A DNA stretch of 64,000 nt from Blastomonas natatoria (GTDB lineage: Bacteria > Pseudomonadota > Alphaproteobacteria > Sphingomonadales > Sphingomonadaceae). Where the stretch lies: NCBI RefSeq assembly GCF_003201955.1, contig NZ_QJJM01000010.1, forward strand, positions 62,001-126,000, written 5' to 3'. The translations under genes were made by a program, and so were the position numbers. The notes under the pieces are model-generated. The model was not told the DNA's origin, did no database searches, and worked only from the letters and a program-made list of their open reading frames with translations. This document shows, piece after piece, positions 34,257 to 43,207 of the stretch; the first letter of the stretch is position 1, and each line of letters starts with the position of its first letter.

Positions 34257-35081
34257 ATGGAATATACGGACAAGGTCATCTGGATCACTGGCGCCTCATC
34301 GGGCATTGGCGAGGCACTGGCCGAGGCCTTTGCCGCGCGTGGGGCTGCGATGATCCTTTCGGGCCGCCGGACCGATGCGTTACAGGCAGTGGCGGATCGG
34401 CTGCCCACCGAGAGCCTGATCCTGCCATTCGAAACCACCGACCAGGCCGCGCTGCCGGGCATTGTTGAGCAGGCCATTGCCTGGAAGGGCGCGGTCGATG
34501 GGCTCGTCAACAATGCCGGGATCAGCCAGCGCGCGCTTGCCGTGGACAGTGCGCTCGCCGTCTATGACCGGATCATCGCAGTCGATCTGCTCGCGCCGAT
34601 CTGGCTGACCCAGCTGCTGCTGCCGCACATGACCGCGCGCAAATCGGGGATGATCATTGGCATATCCTCGGTAGCTGGCCGCGCTGGGGTACCGCTGCGC
34701 ACTGCCTATTGCGCTGCCAAGCACGGGCTGATCGGCTATCTCGATGCGCTGCGGGCCGAAACCGAGGCGCATTATGGACTCAAGGTGCATACCGTGCTGC
34801 CCGGATCGATCCGTACCGCCGTTTCGGCCAATGCCCTCGCGGGTGATGGCAGCAGCTTCGGCCATACCGACAGCGCGATCGCCAATGGCATGGACCCGGC
34901 GGAATGCGCGTCGCGGATCCTGGCGGGGATCGATGCCGGTGAACCGGAGATCCTGGTCGCCGAAGGCATGGAGGACATGATCGCGAAGCTGCGCATGAGT
35001 GATCCGCTCAAGGTGTTCGAGCTCGTCGGGTCGATCGGCGCGCAGATGGCAGCCAAGCGTGACGAGGAGAAGGCCGGGTGA
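34257..35081 (+). CDS. Short-chain dehydrogenase/reductase
   Basis: NAD(P)-dependent oxidoreductase with Rossmann loop TGASSGIG (about residues 11-18), NNAGIS, catalytic Ser in GISSVAGRAG and the YCAAK motif. 274 residues from the ATG at 34257, preceded by AAGGAGCAGGACGC. The C-terminal 60 residues carry an extension (AAKRDEEKAG) typical of the DHRS7-like subgroup. The stop overlaps the following GTG start by 4 bp. The substrate is unknown. Confidence 0.9.
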   Translation: MEYTDKVIWITGASSGIGEALAEAFAARGAAMILSGRRTDALQAVADRLPTESLILPFETTDQAALPGIVEQAIAWKGAVDGLVNNAGISQRALAVDSALAVYDRIIAVDLLAPIWLTQLLLPHMTARKSGMIIGISSVAGRAGVPLRTAYCAAKHGLIGYLDALRAETEAHYGLKVHTVLPGSIRTAVSANALAGDGSSFGHTDSAIANGMDPAECASRILAGIDAGEPEILVAEGMEDMIAKLRMSDPLKVFELVGSIGAQMAAKRDEEKAG

Positions 35082-35506
35082 GCGACGAGGCGCGCGCGCT
35101 GATTGACACGCTGGGACTGGCTCCGCATCCCGAAGGCGGCTGGTTCAGGGAAACCTGGCGCGGCGCCGCCGCCCAAGATGGCCGCGCGAGCGAGACGCTG
35201 ATTTATTTCCTGCTCGAGGCCGGTCAGCGCTCGCACTGGCACACGGTCGATGCGACCGAGATCTGGTGCTGGCATGCCGGTCACGCAATCGCGCTTGGCC
35301 ATGCGCCAGGCGACCAGGGGCCGGTCACATGGCACCGGTTGGGCCCGGATATCCTGCATGGCGAGACCGCACAGGCCGTGATTCCGCCCGGTCACTGGCA
35401 AGCGGCGCATGCCGACAAGGGCTGGGCGCTGGTCAGCTGCATGGTCTCGCCCGGTTTCGAGTTCAGCGGCTTCGTGCTGGCCGGGCCCGGCTGGGCGCCG
35501 GGCTGA
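35078..35506 (+). CDS. Cupin-fold DUF985 protein
   Basis: A 142-residue cupin of the DUF985 family, starting at GTG 35078 with GAGGAGAAGGCCGG upstream and overlapping the SDR stop by 4 bp. The family opening LGLAPHPEGGWFRETWR is clear, followed by IYFLLEAGQRSHWHTVDATEIW with the histidines of the putative metal or ligand pocket, and VIPPGHWQAA. Its biochemical role is not established. Co-transcribed with the SDR. Confidence 0.88.
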   Translation: MSDEARALIDTLGLAPHPEGGWFRETWRGAAAQDGRASETLIYFLLEAGQRSHWHTVDATEIWCWHAGHAIALGHAPGDQGPVTWHRLGPDILHGETAQAVIPPGHWQAAHADKGWALVSCMVSPGFEFSGFVLAGPGWAPG

Positions 35507-35562
35507 GCGACCACCGCTCCCATCGCAGAAGACGCTTAATCAGACCCGGAAGGCGGACAGGA

Positions 35563-35967
35563 TCACCCCGGCGTCCGGTCGAACTTCACCGCATCTTCGG
35601 CATAGCGGACCCAGGGCTGGGCGCTGCGGGTCCAGAAGTGCATCTTGGGATCCAGCGCACTGACGTCGTCAAGCGTTCCCGCCTTGACGAAATGCAGGCC
35701 CTGCTGGCTGGGCAGGTCGGACAGGATGGGCGAGCCGCAGGTCCCGCAGAAGCGCCGATAGACCGGATCGCCGCTCTCGCCGCAGTCCTCATAGGTCTTG
35801 AGCTCGCCGGTGATCGCAATCTGGTCATCACGCACGCCGATCAGCACGGACATCGCGGAACCCGCCTGTTTCTGGCAATTGCGGCAATGGCACACCGCAC
35901 TGAGCAGCGGATCGCCCTCGATCTCGTAACGCACTGCGCCGCAAAGGCACCCTCCGGTAGTGGTCAT
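35563..35967 (-). CDS. GFA-family (glutathione-dependent formaldehyde-activating type) protein
   Basis: A 134-residue zinc protein with cysteine groups CLCG near the N-terminus, CHCRNCQK and CGTCGSP, the GFA-family layout. The chosen ATG at 35967 gives MTTTGGCLCGAVRYE. Only some members catalyse formaldehyde-glutathione adduct formation; most are of unknown function. It follows the DUF2505 gene by 16 bp on the same strand. Confidence 0.88.
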   Translation of the reverse strand: MTTTGGCLCGAVRYEIEGDPLLSAVCHCRNCQKQAGSAMSVLIGVRDDQIAITGELKTYEDCGESGDPVYRRFCGTCGSPILSDLPSQQGLHFVKAGTLDDVSALDPKMHFWTRSAQPWVRYAEDAVKFDRTPG

Positions 35968-35983
35968 ATGCTTCCCCTTCCCC

Positions 35984-36469
35984 TCATCCTGCATCGATTG
36001 CAGCAAATTCCTGCCGCAGCATCTTAGTGCTGTCCTCCAGCATCAAGGATTCAACCATCGCGGCCACCATCGGCGCGCGCGACTGGACACTGACGGTCGC
36101 TTCGCAAGCCGCGCCTCCATCGCTTTGCGTAACGAGAGTCAGCAGGCACTGCCCCTCTGCCGACAGCCCCCTGGGCTTTGCATCGCGCACCGCGCTCCAG
36201 CTGCCATCGGCCCGTTGCGTCCAGACATCACGCTGGGTGAGATCGAGCCATGAGCCAATCACCGCACGGATCATGGCAGGCGCATCGACCGGCACCTGCC
36301 GGGTGATCGCGACATGGATTTCTTGCAGTGACGGACGCTCGACCGTGACCGCGATATCGCGCGATCCCTGTGCCTCCATCATCGCGGTGAGGAACGCCTC
36401 GTCCGTCCAGCGGGCAACCACCATCTCGACCGGCTGGGCAAAGGCATGCGCCTCCTCGCGTTTCAGCAT
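35984..36469 (-). CDS. DUF2505-type SRPBCC-fold protein
   Basis: A 161-residue protein beginning MLKREEAHAFAQPVEMVVAR, with the pattern of one long strand-rich domain and a C-terminal helix (AAMVESLMLEDSTKMLRQEF) typical of START/SRPBCC-like DUF2505 proteins that bind hydrophobic ligands. A strong GCAAGGAGGAAGCG precedes the ATG. First gene of a two-gene unit with the GFA protein; divergent from the LysE-type exporter. Confidence 0.7.
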   Translation of the reverse strand: MLKREEAHAFAQPVEMVVARWTDEAFLTAMMEAQGSRDIAVTVERPSLQEIHVAITRQVPVDAPAMIRAVIGSWLDLTQRDVWTQRADGSWSAVRDAKPRGLSAEGQCLLTLVTQSDGGAACEATVSVQSRAPMVAAMVESLMLEDSTKMLRQEFAAIDAG

Positions 36470-36527
36470 CGCTTCCTCCTTGCAGCATCGATTGCGCTTG
36501 TTGACGGTTAGACTAGGCTGGCTGGCG

Positions 36528-37148
36528 ATGTTGACAAGCTATCTTGCCACGGTGCTGCTGATCGAACTGACGCCCGGGCCCAATATGGCCTATCTCGCGG
36601 CGCTGACGCTCGGCCATGGGCGGCGCGCAGGGCTGGCAGCAGTGGCGGGCGTCGCGCTGGGCCTGACGGTGATCGGGCTTGCTGCCGCCATGGGCTTTGC
36701 CGCGCTCGTGGCTGCCAGTCCGATGCTGTGGAACGCCCTGCGCTGGGCGGGGACCGCCTATCTGTTCTATCTCGCCTTGGAGACATGGCGCGACGACCAG
36801 GAGACGTCGCCTGCCGGCATGCAGGGCACGGCACTGGAACATCGGCGTCATTTTCTGCGCGGGTTGATGACCAATGTCCTCAATCCGAAGGCGGCTTTGT
36901 TCTATGTGGCTATCCTGCCGCGCTTTCTGCCGGAACAGGATGCAGGCCTGGACGATGCCCTGCTGCTCACGGCGATCAGCGTCGCCGTGGCGACCGCCGT
37001 CCATCTGGCGATCGTGCTGCTTGCTGCAACGCTGCATCCAATGCTGAGCCAGCCCCGGCGGCTGCGCAGGACACGCCGGGTGCTTGCGCTTGGCCTCGCC
37101 GGAATAGCCATGTGGTTCCTGTTCGGCACCGCCTTGCCTCACATCTGA
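36528..37148 (+). CDS. LysE/RhtB-family amino-acid exporter
   Basis: Inner-membrane exporter of 206 residues with about six hydrophobic segments. The N-terminal signature LIELTPGPNMAYLAALTLGHG matches the LysE/RhtB family (TPGPN), and FLRGLMTNVLNPKAALFYVA carries the second conserved NP(K)A motif. Such proteins expel amino acids or derivatives; the substrate is unknown. The ATG at 36528 is 58 bp from the divergent DUF2505 gene. Confidence 0.9.
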   Translation: MLTSYLATVLLIELTPGPNMAYLAALTLGHGRRAGLAAVAGVALGLTVIGLAAAMGFAALVAASPMLWNALRWAGTAYLFYLALETWRDDQETSPAGMQGTALEHRRHFLRGLMTNVLNPKAALFYVAILPRFLPEQDAGLDDALLLTAISVAVATAVHLAIVLLAATLHPMLSQPRRLRRTRRVLALGLAGIAMWFLFGTALPHI

Positions 37149-37213
37149 CGGGAACCATCGCCCTCAGCCCCCGTAATCTGCCGCAGGACGTAAACCAGGC
37201 AAGGAGGCGAGCC

Positions 37214-37432
37214 ATGATCCGACACGGTGAACAAGTCGAAATGAACAGCGAGGAGGCGAGCGGCGGCCAGAAGCGCAGCATCGTGCGCTATGTGCTGATG
37301 GTATCGCTCGGCCTTGCGATCATAGCCCTCAGCATCATCTGGATTACCGGCGCCGCGACCGGGCCGGCAAATCCTTCGCCCGACCCGCAGGAATCGGTAT
37401 CGCGGCCGGTCGAACCGCCAGCAGGCAATTGA
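37214..37432 (+). CDS. Small single-pass membrane protein
   Basis: A 72-residue protein with an excellent AAGGAGGCGAGCC ribosome-binding site. A charged N-terminus (about 25 residues) is followed by one hydrophobic segment (YVLMVSLGLAIIALSIIWIT) and a Pro/Ser-rich tail ending PPAGN. No family recognised. It lies 65 bp behind the LysE-type gene and may share its transcript. Confidence 0.7.
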   Translation: MIRHGEQVEMNSEEASGGQKRSIVRYVLMVSLGLAIIALSIIWITGAATGPANPSPDPQESVSRPVEPPAGN

Positions 37433-37447
37433 ATTCGAAGCAGATCG

Positions 37448-38455
37448 TCAGTGCGCTAGCGCCGCTTCGGTTTCCGCCATCAGCGTGGCGATGATCTCGG
37501 CGGCGCTTTCCTCGCGGGTGACCATGCCGACCGACTGGCCCGCCATCAGCGATCCGTTCTCGACATCGCCGTCGATCACCGCGCGGCGCAGCGCGCCTGC
37601 CCAGAAATGTTCGATCTGCAACTGGGCTTCGTTCATGTCGATCCCGCCGGCATCGAGCAGAGCGGCAACCTCACGCTGCTTGGCGGTGAATTCCTCGGTG
37701 CCCTTGTTCTTGAGCGCACGGACGGGGATGACCGGCAGGCGCGGATCGACCTGAACGCTCGCAACCGCGTCGCGGGCATTGCCGCGCAGGAACGCCTTCT
37801 TGAACGCGGGGTGCGCGATCGATTCATGCGCGCAGACGAAGCGCGTACCAAGCTGCACGCCCGCCGCACCCATTTCCAGATAGGCAGCGATCGCGCTGCC
37901 GCGGCCAATGCCGCCAGCCACGAACACCGGCACCTCGTGCGCCACTTCGGGCAGGATTTCCTGTGCGAGCACGCTTGTGGACACCGGACCGATATGGCCG
38001 CCTGCCTCCATGCCCTCGATCACCAGCGCATCGACGCCCGAGCGGATGAACTTCTTGGCCAGCGTCAGCGCCGGTGCGAAGCACACGACCTTGGCGCCCA
38101 TCTCCTTGATCGCCTCGATGCTGCCCTTGGGCGGCAGCCCGCCCGCCAGCACGACATGGCCGACACCATGCTTGGCGCACACCGCGATCAGATCCATCAG
38201 CTGCGGGTGCATGGTAATGAGGTTGACGCCGAATGGCCTGGTCGCCAACGCCTTGGTCGCGGCGATTTCGGTATCGAGCAATTCGGGTGTCATCGCCCCG
38301 CAGGCGATCACGCCGAAACCGCCCGCATTCGAGATGGCGGAGACAAGGTTGCGCTCCGACACCCAGCTCATCGCCCCGCACAGGATCGCGGTCTCGCTGC
38401 CCAGAAAGGCCGTGCCGCGCGCCATCGCGGAAGAGGTGAGCGGGTGGTTGGTCAT
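37448..38455 (-). CDS. Nitronate monooxygenase-type FMN enzyme
   Basis: TIM-barrel flavoenzyme (2-nitropropane dioxygenase family) of 335 residues. Features: AILCGAMSWVSERNLVSAISNAGGFG at the N-terminus (shown in two conserved halves), VIEGMEAGGHIG, PVFVAGGIGRGSAIAAYLEMGAAG and QLGTRFVCAHES, which form the FMN phosphate site. Oxidises alkyl nitronates, possibly as detoxification. It starts 2 bp after the lysC stop and so is probably co-transcribed with lysC. Confidence 0.9.
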   Translation of the reverse strand: MTNHPLTSSAMARGTAFLGSETAILCGAMSWVSERNLVSAISNAGGFGVIACGAMTPELLDTEIAATKALATRPFGVNLITMHPQLMDLIAVCAKHGVGHVVLAGGLPPKGSIEAIKEMGAKVVCFAPALTLAKKFIRSGVDALVIEGMEAGGHIGPVSTSVLAQEILPEVAHEVPVFVAGGIGRGSAIAAYLEMGAAGVQLGTRFVCAHESIAHPAFKKAFLRGNARDAVASVQVDPRLPVIPVRALKNKGTEEFTAKQREVAALLDAGGIDMNEAQLQIEHFWAGALRRAVIDGDVENGSLMAGQSVGMVTREESAAEIIATLMAETEAALAH

Positions 38456-38457
38456 GC

Positions 38458-39720
38458 TCAGGCCTCGACCGCGTCCAGCCCGTAGGCCGTGTGCAGCACG
38501 CGCACCGCGAGTTCGGTATAATCCTCTTCGATCAGTACGCTGACCTTGATCTCGCTGGTCGAGATAGCCTGGATGTTGACGCCGCGATCAGCCAGCGCCT
38601 TGAACATTGTCGAGGCGACGCCCGCATGGCTCTTCATGCCGACGCCGACCACCGAAATCTTGGCGACATTGGTATCCGGAATGATGCGGTTGAAACCGAT
38701 CGATTCCTTGGCCTGCTCGAGCAGATCCATCGAGCGCGCGAGATCGGCGGCGGGCACGGTGAAGGTGACGTCGGTCTCGCCCTTGTCACGACCGACATTC
38801 TGGATGATCATGTCGACATTGATCGCGGCTTCGGCGAGCGGGCCGAAGATGTTCGCCACCGCGCCCGGCTTGTCGGGCACACGGGTCAGAGTGATCTTCG
38901 CCTCGTTCTTGTCATGCGCGATGCCGGTAATCAGCTGGCGTTCCATGTCCATTCCTTCCAGTTCTTCGTCGCTGACGATCATCGTTCCGGGGATCGTGTC
39001 CGCTGCAGGGGCATCGTCGTCGATGAACGACGAGAGCACCTGCACGCGCACGCCTTCCTTCATCGCAAGGCCGACCGAGCGGGTCTGCAGCACCTTGGCA
39101 CCGACGCTCGCCAGTTCGAGCATTTCCTCGTACGTCACATTGGCAAGCTTGCGCGCCTTGGCGACGATGCGCGGGTCGGTGGTGTAGACGCCGTCGACAT
39201 CGGTATAGATGTCGCAACGATCGGCCTTGACCGCCGCCGCTACCGCCACCGCCGAGGTGTCCGATCCGCCGCGGCCCAGAGTCGTGACCCGGCCTGCCTC
39301 GCTGACGCCCTGGAAACCGGGGATCACTGCGATGACGCCCTTCTGCATCTCGGCGATCAGCGCATCGGCGTCGATGCTGTCGATCCGCGCCTTGGCATGC
39401 GCCTCGACCGTGCGGATCGGCAGCTGCCAGCCGAGCCAGCTGCGCGCATTGGCGCCCAGCGCCTGCAGCGCGATGGCGAGCAGCCCGCTCGTCACCTGCT
39501 CGCCGCTTGCGACGACCACGTCATATTCGGCCGGATCGTAGAGCGGATTGGCCTCGCGGCAGAAATTGACCAGCCGGTCGGTCTCACCCGCCATGGCGGA
39601 GACCACCACCGCCACCTCGTGCCCCGCATCCTGCTGGCGCTTGACGATGCGCGCGACCCTGCGGATGCGCTCTGTCCCGGCCATCGATGTGCCGCCGAAT
39701 TTCATGACGATCCGTGCCAT
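38458..39720 (-). CDS. lysC: Aspartate kinase
   Basis: First step of the aspartate family pathway (Lys, Thr, Met), feeding dapB and metZ elsewhere in the window. The 420-residue protein begins MARIVMKFGGTSMAG (kinase signature KFGGTS), has GRGGSDTSAVAVAAA and CDIYTDVDGVYTTDPR, and two C-terminal ACT domains (around DKPGAVANIFGPLAEAAINV and SHAGVASTMFKALADRGVNI) for feedback inhibition by Lys and Thr. Full length; divergent from ubiG. Confidence 0.96.
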   Translation of the reverse strand: MARIVMKFGGTSMAGTERIRRVARIVKRQQDAGHEVAVVVSAMAGETDRLVNFCREANPLYDPAEYDVVVASGEQVTSGLLAIALQALGANARSWLGWQLPIRTVEAHAKARIDSIDADALIAEMQKGVIAVIPGFQGVSEAGRVTTLGRGGSDTSAVAVAAAVKADRCDIYTDVDGVYTTDPRIVAKARKLANVTYEEMLELASVGAKVLQTRSVGLAMKEGVRVQVLSSFIDDDAPAADTIPGTMIVSDEELEGMDMERQLITGIAHDKNEAKITLTRVPDKPGAVANIFGPLAEAAINVDMIIQNVGRDKGETDVTFTVPAADLARSMDLLEQAKESIGFNRIIPDTNVAKISVVGVGMKSHAGVASTMFKALADRGVNIQAISTSEIKVSVLIEEDYTELAVRVLHTAYGLDAVEA

Positions 39721-39790
39721 TGCCCGTTCGTGCTTTCCCTTATGCGAAGTTCGCCCCTATAACCGGGCGCTGCCATAGAGAGGCCCCATC

Positions 39791-40540
39791 ATGAACGCAA
39801 GCACCGCAACCGCCGAAGCACGTAGCGGAACCATAGATCCCAAAGAGGCTGCGCATTTCGGCCGGCTGGCAGCGGAATGGTGGGACCCGAAAGGCGAATC
39901 GGCGATGCTGCACAGGCTGAACCCGGTGCGCCTCGCCTATATCCGCGCGGCGATCGACCGGCACTGGCCCGAGGCAGGCGCGGCGCGCAAGCCGCTGGCG
40001 GGGCGCAGCGCGATCGATGTCGGCTGCGGTGCAGGCCTGCTTGCCGAACCGCTGGCCCGGCTGGGCGCGCAGGTAACGGCTCTGGATGCAGCGGCGGAGA
40101 ATGTCGCGGCGGCGCAGGCCCATGCCGAAGCGATGGGCCTGGCGATCGATTATCGCAATGTCGATGTCGAGACGCTGGAAGGCGAGACTTTCGACCTCGT
40201 CACCTCGATGGAAGTGATCGAGCATGTCACAGATCCGGCCGCGTTCGTCGCCGCGCTGGAGCGCGCGCTGTCCCCCGGCGGACTGATGCTGCTCTCCACC
40301 CCCAACCGCACGCCAATATCCCGCCTCATGCTGGTCGAGGCGGCGGAGCGGCTGGGCCAGGTACCGCGCGGCACGCATGACTGGCACAAGTTCCTGACGC
40401 CGGAGGAAATGACCGCGCTGCTGAAGGACGCGGGCCTGACCGTGACCGACACGCGCGGCATCGCCTGGGACCCGATCAAGGGCCTGCACCTGAGCGACAA
40501 TCTGGCGCTCAATTACCTGATGACGGTGGTGCGGGGTTAG
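39791..40540 (+). CDS. ubiG: Ubiquinone O-methyltransferase
   Basis: SAM-dependent O-methylation steps of ubiquinone synthesis. The 249-residue protein has the family opening DPKEAAHFGRLAAEWWDP, motif I DVGCGAGLLAEPLARLG, MEVIEHV (motif II), and the UbiG-specific PRGTHDWHKFLTPEEM. Complete and typical in length. Its last bases overlap the hicB stop on the opposite strand by 4 bp. Confidence 0.96.
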   Translation: MNASTATAEARSGTIDPKEAAHFGRLAAEWWDPKGESAMLHRLNPVRLAYIRAAIDRHWPEAGAARKPLAGRSAIDVGCGAGLLAEPLARLGAQVTALDAAAENVAAAQAHAEAMGLAIDYRNVDVETLEGETFDLVTSMEVIEHVTDPAAFVAALERALSPGGLMLLSTPNRTPISRLMLVEAAERLGQVPRGTHDWHKFLTPEEMTALLKDAGLTVTDTRGIAWDPIKGLHLSDNLALNYLMTVVRG

Positions 40541-40764
40541 GCAGCCCGAACGCTCTGATAGGCTGGGCGATAGCGAGGTTCGGGAACGGGCACGCCATCT
40601 GCTTCCAGACTTTCGACAAAGGCTTCGATAGCGATCGCAATTTCTGCGGCAGCCTGTTCAGGAGTCGCTCCATGCGCGCTGCAATGCTTCAGATCGGGCA
40701 CGTCCGCGATCCAGCTTTCGTCCTCTGCCGACCAGAACAGATTGATATGGTAATGCGGCGTCAT
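40537..40764 (-). CDS. hicB: HicB-family antitoxin
   Basis: A 75-residue protein with the partial RNase-H-like HicB fold: YHINLFWSAEDESWIADVPDL, CSAHGATPEQAAAEI, and a helix IAIAIEAFVESLEADG. The usual C-terminal DNA-binding domain is not present in this short form, so transcriptional autoregulation may be weak or absent. Overlaps the hicA stop by 4 bp (ATGA). Type II antitoxin that should sequester the HicA RNase. Confidence 0.88.
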   Translation of the reverse strand: MTPHYHINLFWSAEDESWIADVPDLKHCSAHGATPEQAAAEIAIAIEAFVESLEADGVPVPEPRYRPAYQSVRAA

Positions 40765-41015
40765 GCCTTATCATCCAACTTAAGCCCGTGAGCCTCGATA
40801 ATAACAAGAAACTGCCGCACCTGATAGGGCTTGGCCAATTTGCCATCGGGTTGGGCGTTGATCCGGTCTCCGATGCTTTGATGCTTGTAGATATGGTGAC
40901 TGCCTTTGACGCGATCCAGCGCAAAGCCATAAGCTATCAACAGCCGCTCGAACTCGGCGAAGCTGAGCGCGCTACCGCGCAGCAGTTTCTCCTGAAGTTT
41001 GCCGATCCGGGTCAA
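40761..41015 (-). CDS. hicA: HicA-family mRNA-interferase toxin
   Basis: A dsRBD-like RNase toxin of 84 residues with FAEFERLLIAYGFALDRVKG and the catalytic-type motif GSHHIY (His40/41), then the strand-helix end KPYQVRQFLVIIEAHGL. It is longer than many HicA (about 60) because of a 17-residue N-terminus. Its start codon lies 11 bp after the dnaB stop on the same strand, so it can be carried on the dnaB transcript. The local base composition is AT-richer than dnaB. Confidence 0.88.
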   Translation of the reverse strand: MTRIGKLQEKLLRGSALSFAEFERLLIAYGFALDRVKGSHHIYKHQSIGDRINAQPDGKLAKPYQVRQFLVIIEAHGLKLDDKA

Positions 41016-41026
41016 TACATGCCGCC

Positions 41027-42577
41027 TTATTCGTCAAACCCGCCTTCCATATAGTCCTCGCGGGCGAGATCGCTGAACTTGGTAAATTCGCTTTCGAAGC
41101 GCAGCTGGACGTTGCCGGTGGAGCCGTGGCGCTGCTTGGCCACGACAACCGTAGCCTTGCCCTGCACCTTGAGGTGGCGTTCCATCCAGACCCGGTATTT
41201 TTCGACTTCCTCGGGCGTGCTGTTGTCGTCGGGAACGCTGGGCTGCAGCGCCTGATTGTAATATTCGTCACGGTAGATGAACAGCACGATATCGGCGTCC
41301 TGCTCGATCGAGCCGGATTCGCGAAGGTCGGACAGCTGCGGGCGCTTGTCCTCGCGGCTCTCGACCGCGCGGCTGAGCTGCGACAATGCCATCACCGGCA
41401 CGTGCAGTTCCTTGGCGAGCGTCTTCAAACCCCGGCTGATCTCCGAAATCTCGTTGACGCGGCCCTCGTTGCGGCCCGTGCCCTGGAGCAGCTGGAGATA
41501 GTCGACAACGATAAAGCCGATATCGTGCTTTCGCTTGAGGCGTCGGGCGCGGGCGCGGAGCGCGGCGATGGTCAGGCCAGGCGTATCGTCGATGAACAGC
41601 GGCAGGTCTTCCAGCTCCTGGGAGGCGGCTACCAGCCGCTGGAACTCGTTGCGCGCGATCTGGCCCATGCGCAGCTTTTCAGAGCTGATCCGAGACTGTT
41701 CGGCCAGGATACGCGTCGCCAGCTGATCCGCCGACATTTCCAGGCTGAAAAACGCGGTCTTGGCGCCGACATTCTTGTCGTCCGCCACGCCCGCCGCCTT
41801 GTCGAGCCGCCAGCGGGCCGCGGCGTTGAACGCGATATTGGTTGCAAGCGAGGTCTTGCCCATGCCGGGGCGCCCGGCGAGAATCAGCAGGTCCGAAGGA
41901 TGCAGACCGCCGATCTTGGCGTTGAGATCGGTCAGGCCCGTGGTCACGCCCGAGACATGACCGCCGCTGTTCAAGGCCTTTTCGACCATCGACAGCGCGG
42001 TGCGCGTCGCCACATTGAACTGCACCGCCCCGCTGGTATCGCCCTCGCCCTGCGCGACATTGTAGAGCGCGGCTTCGGCCAGCTCGATCTGCCCCAGCGG
42101 ATCGACCGCCTCGCTGGTATCCATGGCCTTTTCGACGAGCGTGCGCCCGACCTGGATCAGCTCGCGCAGCAGGGCCAGATTGTAGATCTGTTCGGCAAAG
42201 TCGCGCGCGCCGATAAGCCCGCCGGCATCGCCGGTCAGCCGCGCCAGATACCGCATCCCGCCCAGCTCGGCGAGGCCTGCATCATTTTCGAAAAACGGCT
42301 TGAGCGTAACCGGAGTGACCGTCACGTTCTTGTCGATCAGCTTCATGATCTGCGCGTAAAGCCGCTGGTGAACACTTTCGAAGAAATGTTCCGCCTTGAG
42401 CCGCGCCCCGACCTCTTCGGCAATGCGGTTATCGATCAGCAACGCACCCAGAAATGCGGCTTCAGCCTCGATGTTGCGCGGCAACCGGGCCTCGGCGGAT
42501 TCGCGCTGGGCAGGCGCGGCAATCTGAGGCGGAAGCGCGGGAGGCGGAGCGGGTTGTAGCAGGATGTCTTCGGGCAT
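41027..42577 (-). CDS. dnaB: Replicative DNA helicase
   Basis: Hexameric 5'-3' replication-fork helicase loaded by DnaA. The 516-residue protein from ATG 42577 (MPEDILLQPAPPPALPPQ) has a Pro/Ala-rich 30-residue lead, the N-terminal helical domain (LPRNIEAEAAFLGALLIDN), Walker A GRPGMGKTSLA, Walker B IGFIVVDYLQLL, and the RecA-like motifs LSQLSRAVESREDKRPQLSD and SGSIEQDADIVLFIYRDEYY. No intein interrupts it. hicAB follow directly. Confidence 0.96.
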   Translation of the reverse strand: MPEDILLQPAPPPALPPQIAAPAQRESAEARLPRNIEAEAAFLGALLIDNRIAEEVGARLKAEHFFESVHQRLYAQIMKLIDKNVTVTPVTLKPFFENDAGLAELGGMRYLARLTGDAGGLIGARDFAEQIYNLALLRELIQVGRTLVEKAMDTSEAVDPLGQIELAEAALYNVAQGEGDTSGAVQFNVATRTALSMVEKALNSGGHVSGVTTGLTDLNAKIGGLHPSDLLILAGRPGMGKTSLATNIAFNAAARWRLDKAAGVADDKNVGAKTAFFSLEMSADQLATRILAEQSRISSEKLRMGQIARNEFQRLVAASQELEDLPLFIDDTPGLTIAALRARARRLKRKHDIGFIVVDYLQLLQGTGRNEGRVNEISEISRGLKTLAKELHVPVMALSQLSRAVESREDKRPQLSDLRESGSIEQDADIVLFIYRDEYYNQALQPSVPDDNSTPEEVEKYRVWMERHLKVQGKATVVVAKQRHGSTGNVQLRFESEFTKFSDLAREDYMEGGFDE

Positions 42578-42713
42578 CCGGCCATAATCGCCGCTGGCGC
42601 TGTGGCGCGCAAGGCACTGGCGGCAATATTCGTGTGGACAAGGCCGGGGACAGCGGCAGTGGCGGGTTTTTCCGCTTGCCCCGCAGCACGGCTTGGGGGA
42701 AAGACTGGCCCCC

Positions 42714-43196
42714 ATGTCCAACCCGCGCATCATCCATGTCGAGCTCGACGAGCAGACCATATTGTGGCGCAATGCGGATATCGAGCAGGAACGGCGCATC
42801 GCCATTTTCGACCTGATCGAGGACAATTTCTTCAAGCCTCTCAAGGCTTATCCAGACGGCTATGCCGGGCCTTTCCGGCTGCATCTGGCGGTATTCGAAG
42901 GGCGGCTGGCGATCACCATCTCGCGCGAGGATGGCAGCCATCTGGAAACGCTGGTGCTGGCACTGGGCCGCTTCCGCCGTCCGATCCGCGAATATTTCGC
43001 CATTTGCGACAGCTATTATCAGGCGATCCGCAAGGCGACGGCGCAAGAGATCGAGACGATCGACATGGCGCGGCGGGGCGTCCACAATGATGCAGCAGAA
43101 CTGCTGGTCGAGCGGCTGCAGGACAAGATCGAGATCGACTTTCCCACCGCACGCCGTCTGTTCACGCTGATCTGTGTGCTGCACATCAAGGGCTGA
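42714..43196 (+). CDS. UPF0262 family protein
   Basis: A 160-residue protein of the alphaproteobacterial UPF0262 family, beginning MSNPRIIHVELDEQTILWR, with DLIEDNFFKPL, GPFRLHLAVFEGRLAI and SYYQAIRKATAQEIETIDMARRG. Widely conserved in the class but without known function. The start at 42714 is preceded by GGGGGAAAG. Divergent from dnaB across 136 bp and 11 bp upstream of the GH25-like gene. Confidence 0.92.
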   Translation: MSNPRIIHVELDEQTILWRNADIEQERRIAIFDLIEDNFFKPLKAYPDGYAGPFRLHLAVFEGRLAITISREDGSHLETLVLALGRFRRPIREYFAICDSYYQAIRKATAQEIETIDMARRGVHNDAAELLVERLQDKIEIDFPTARRLFTLICVLHIKG

Positions 43197-43207
43197 CCAG
43201 AGCCATC

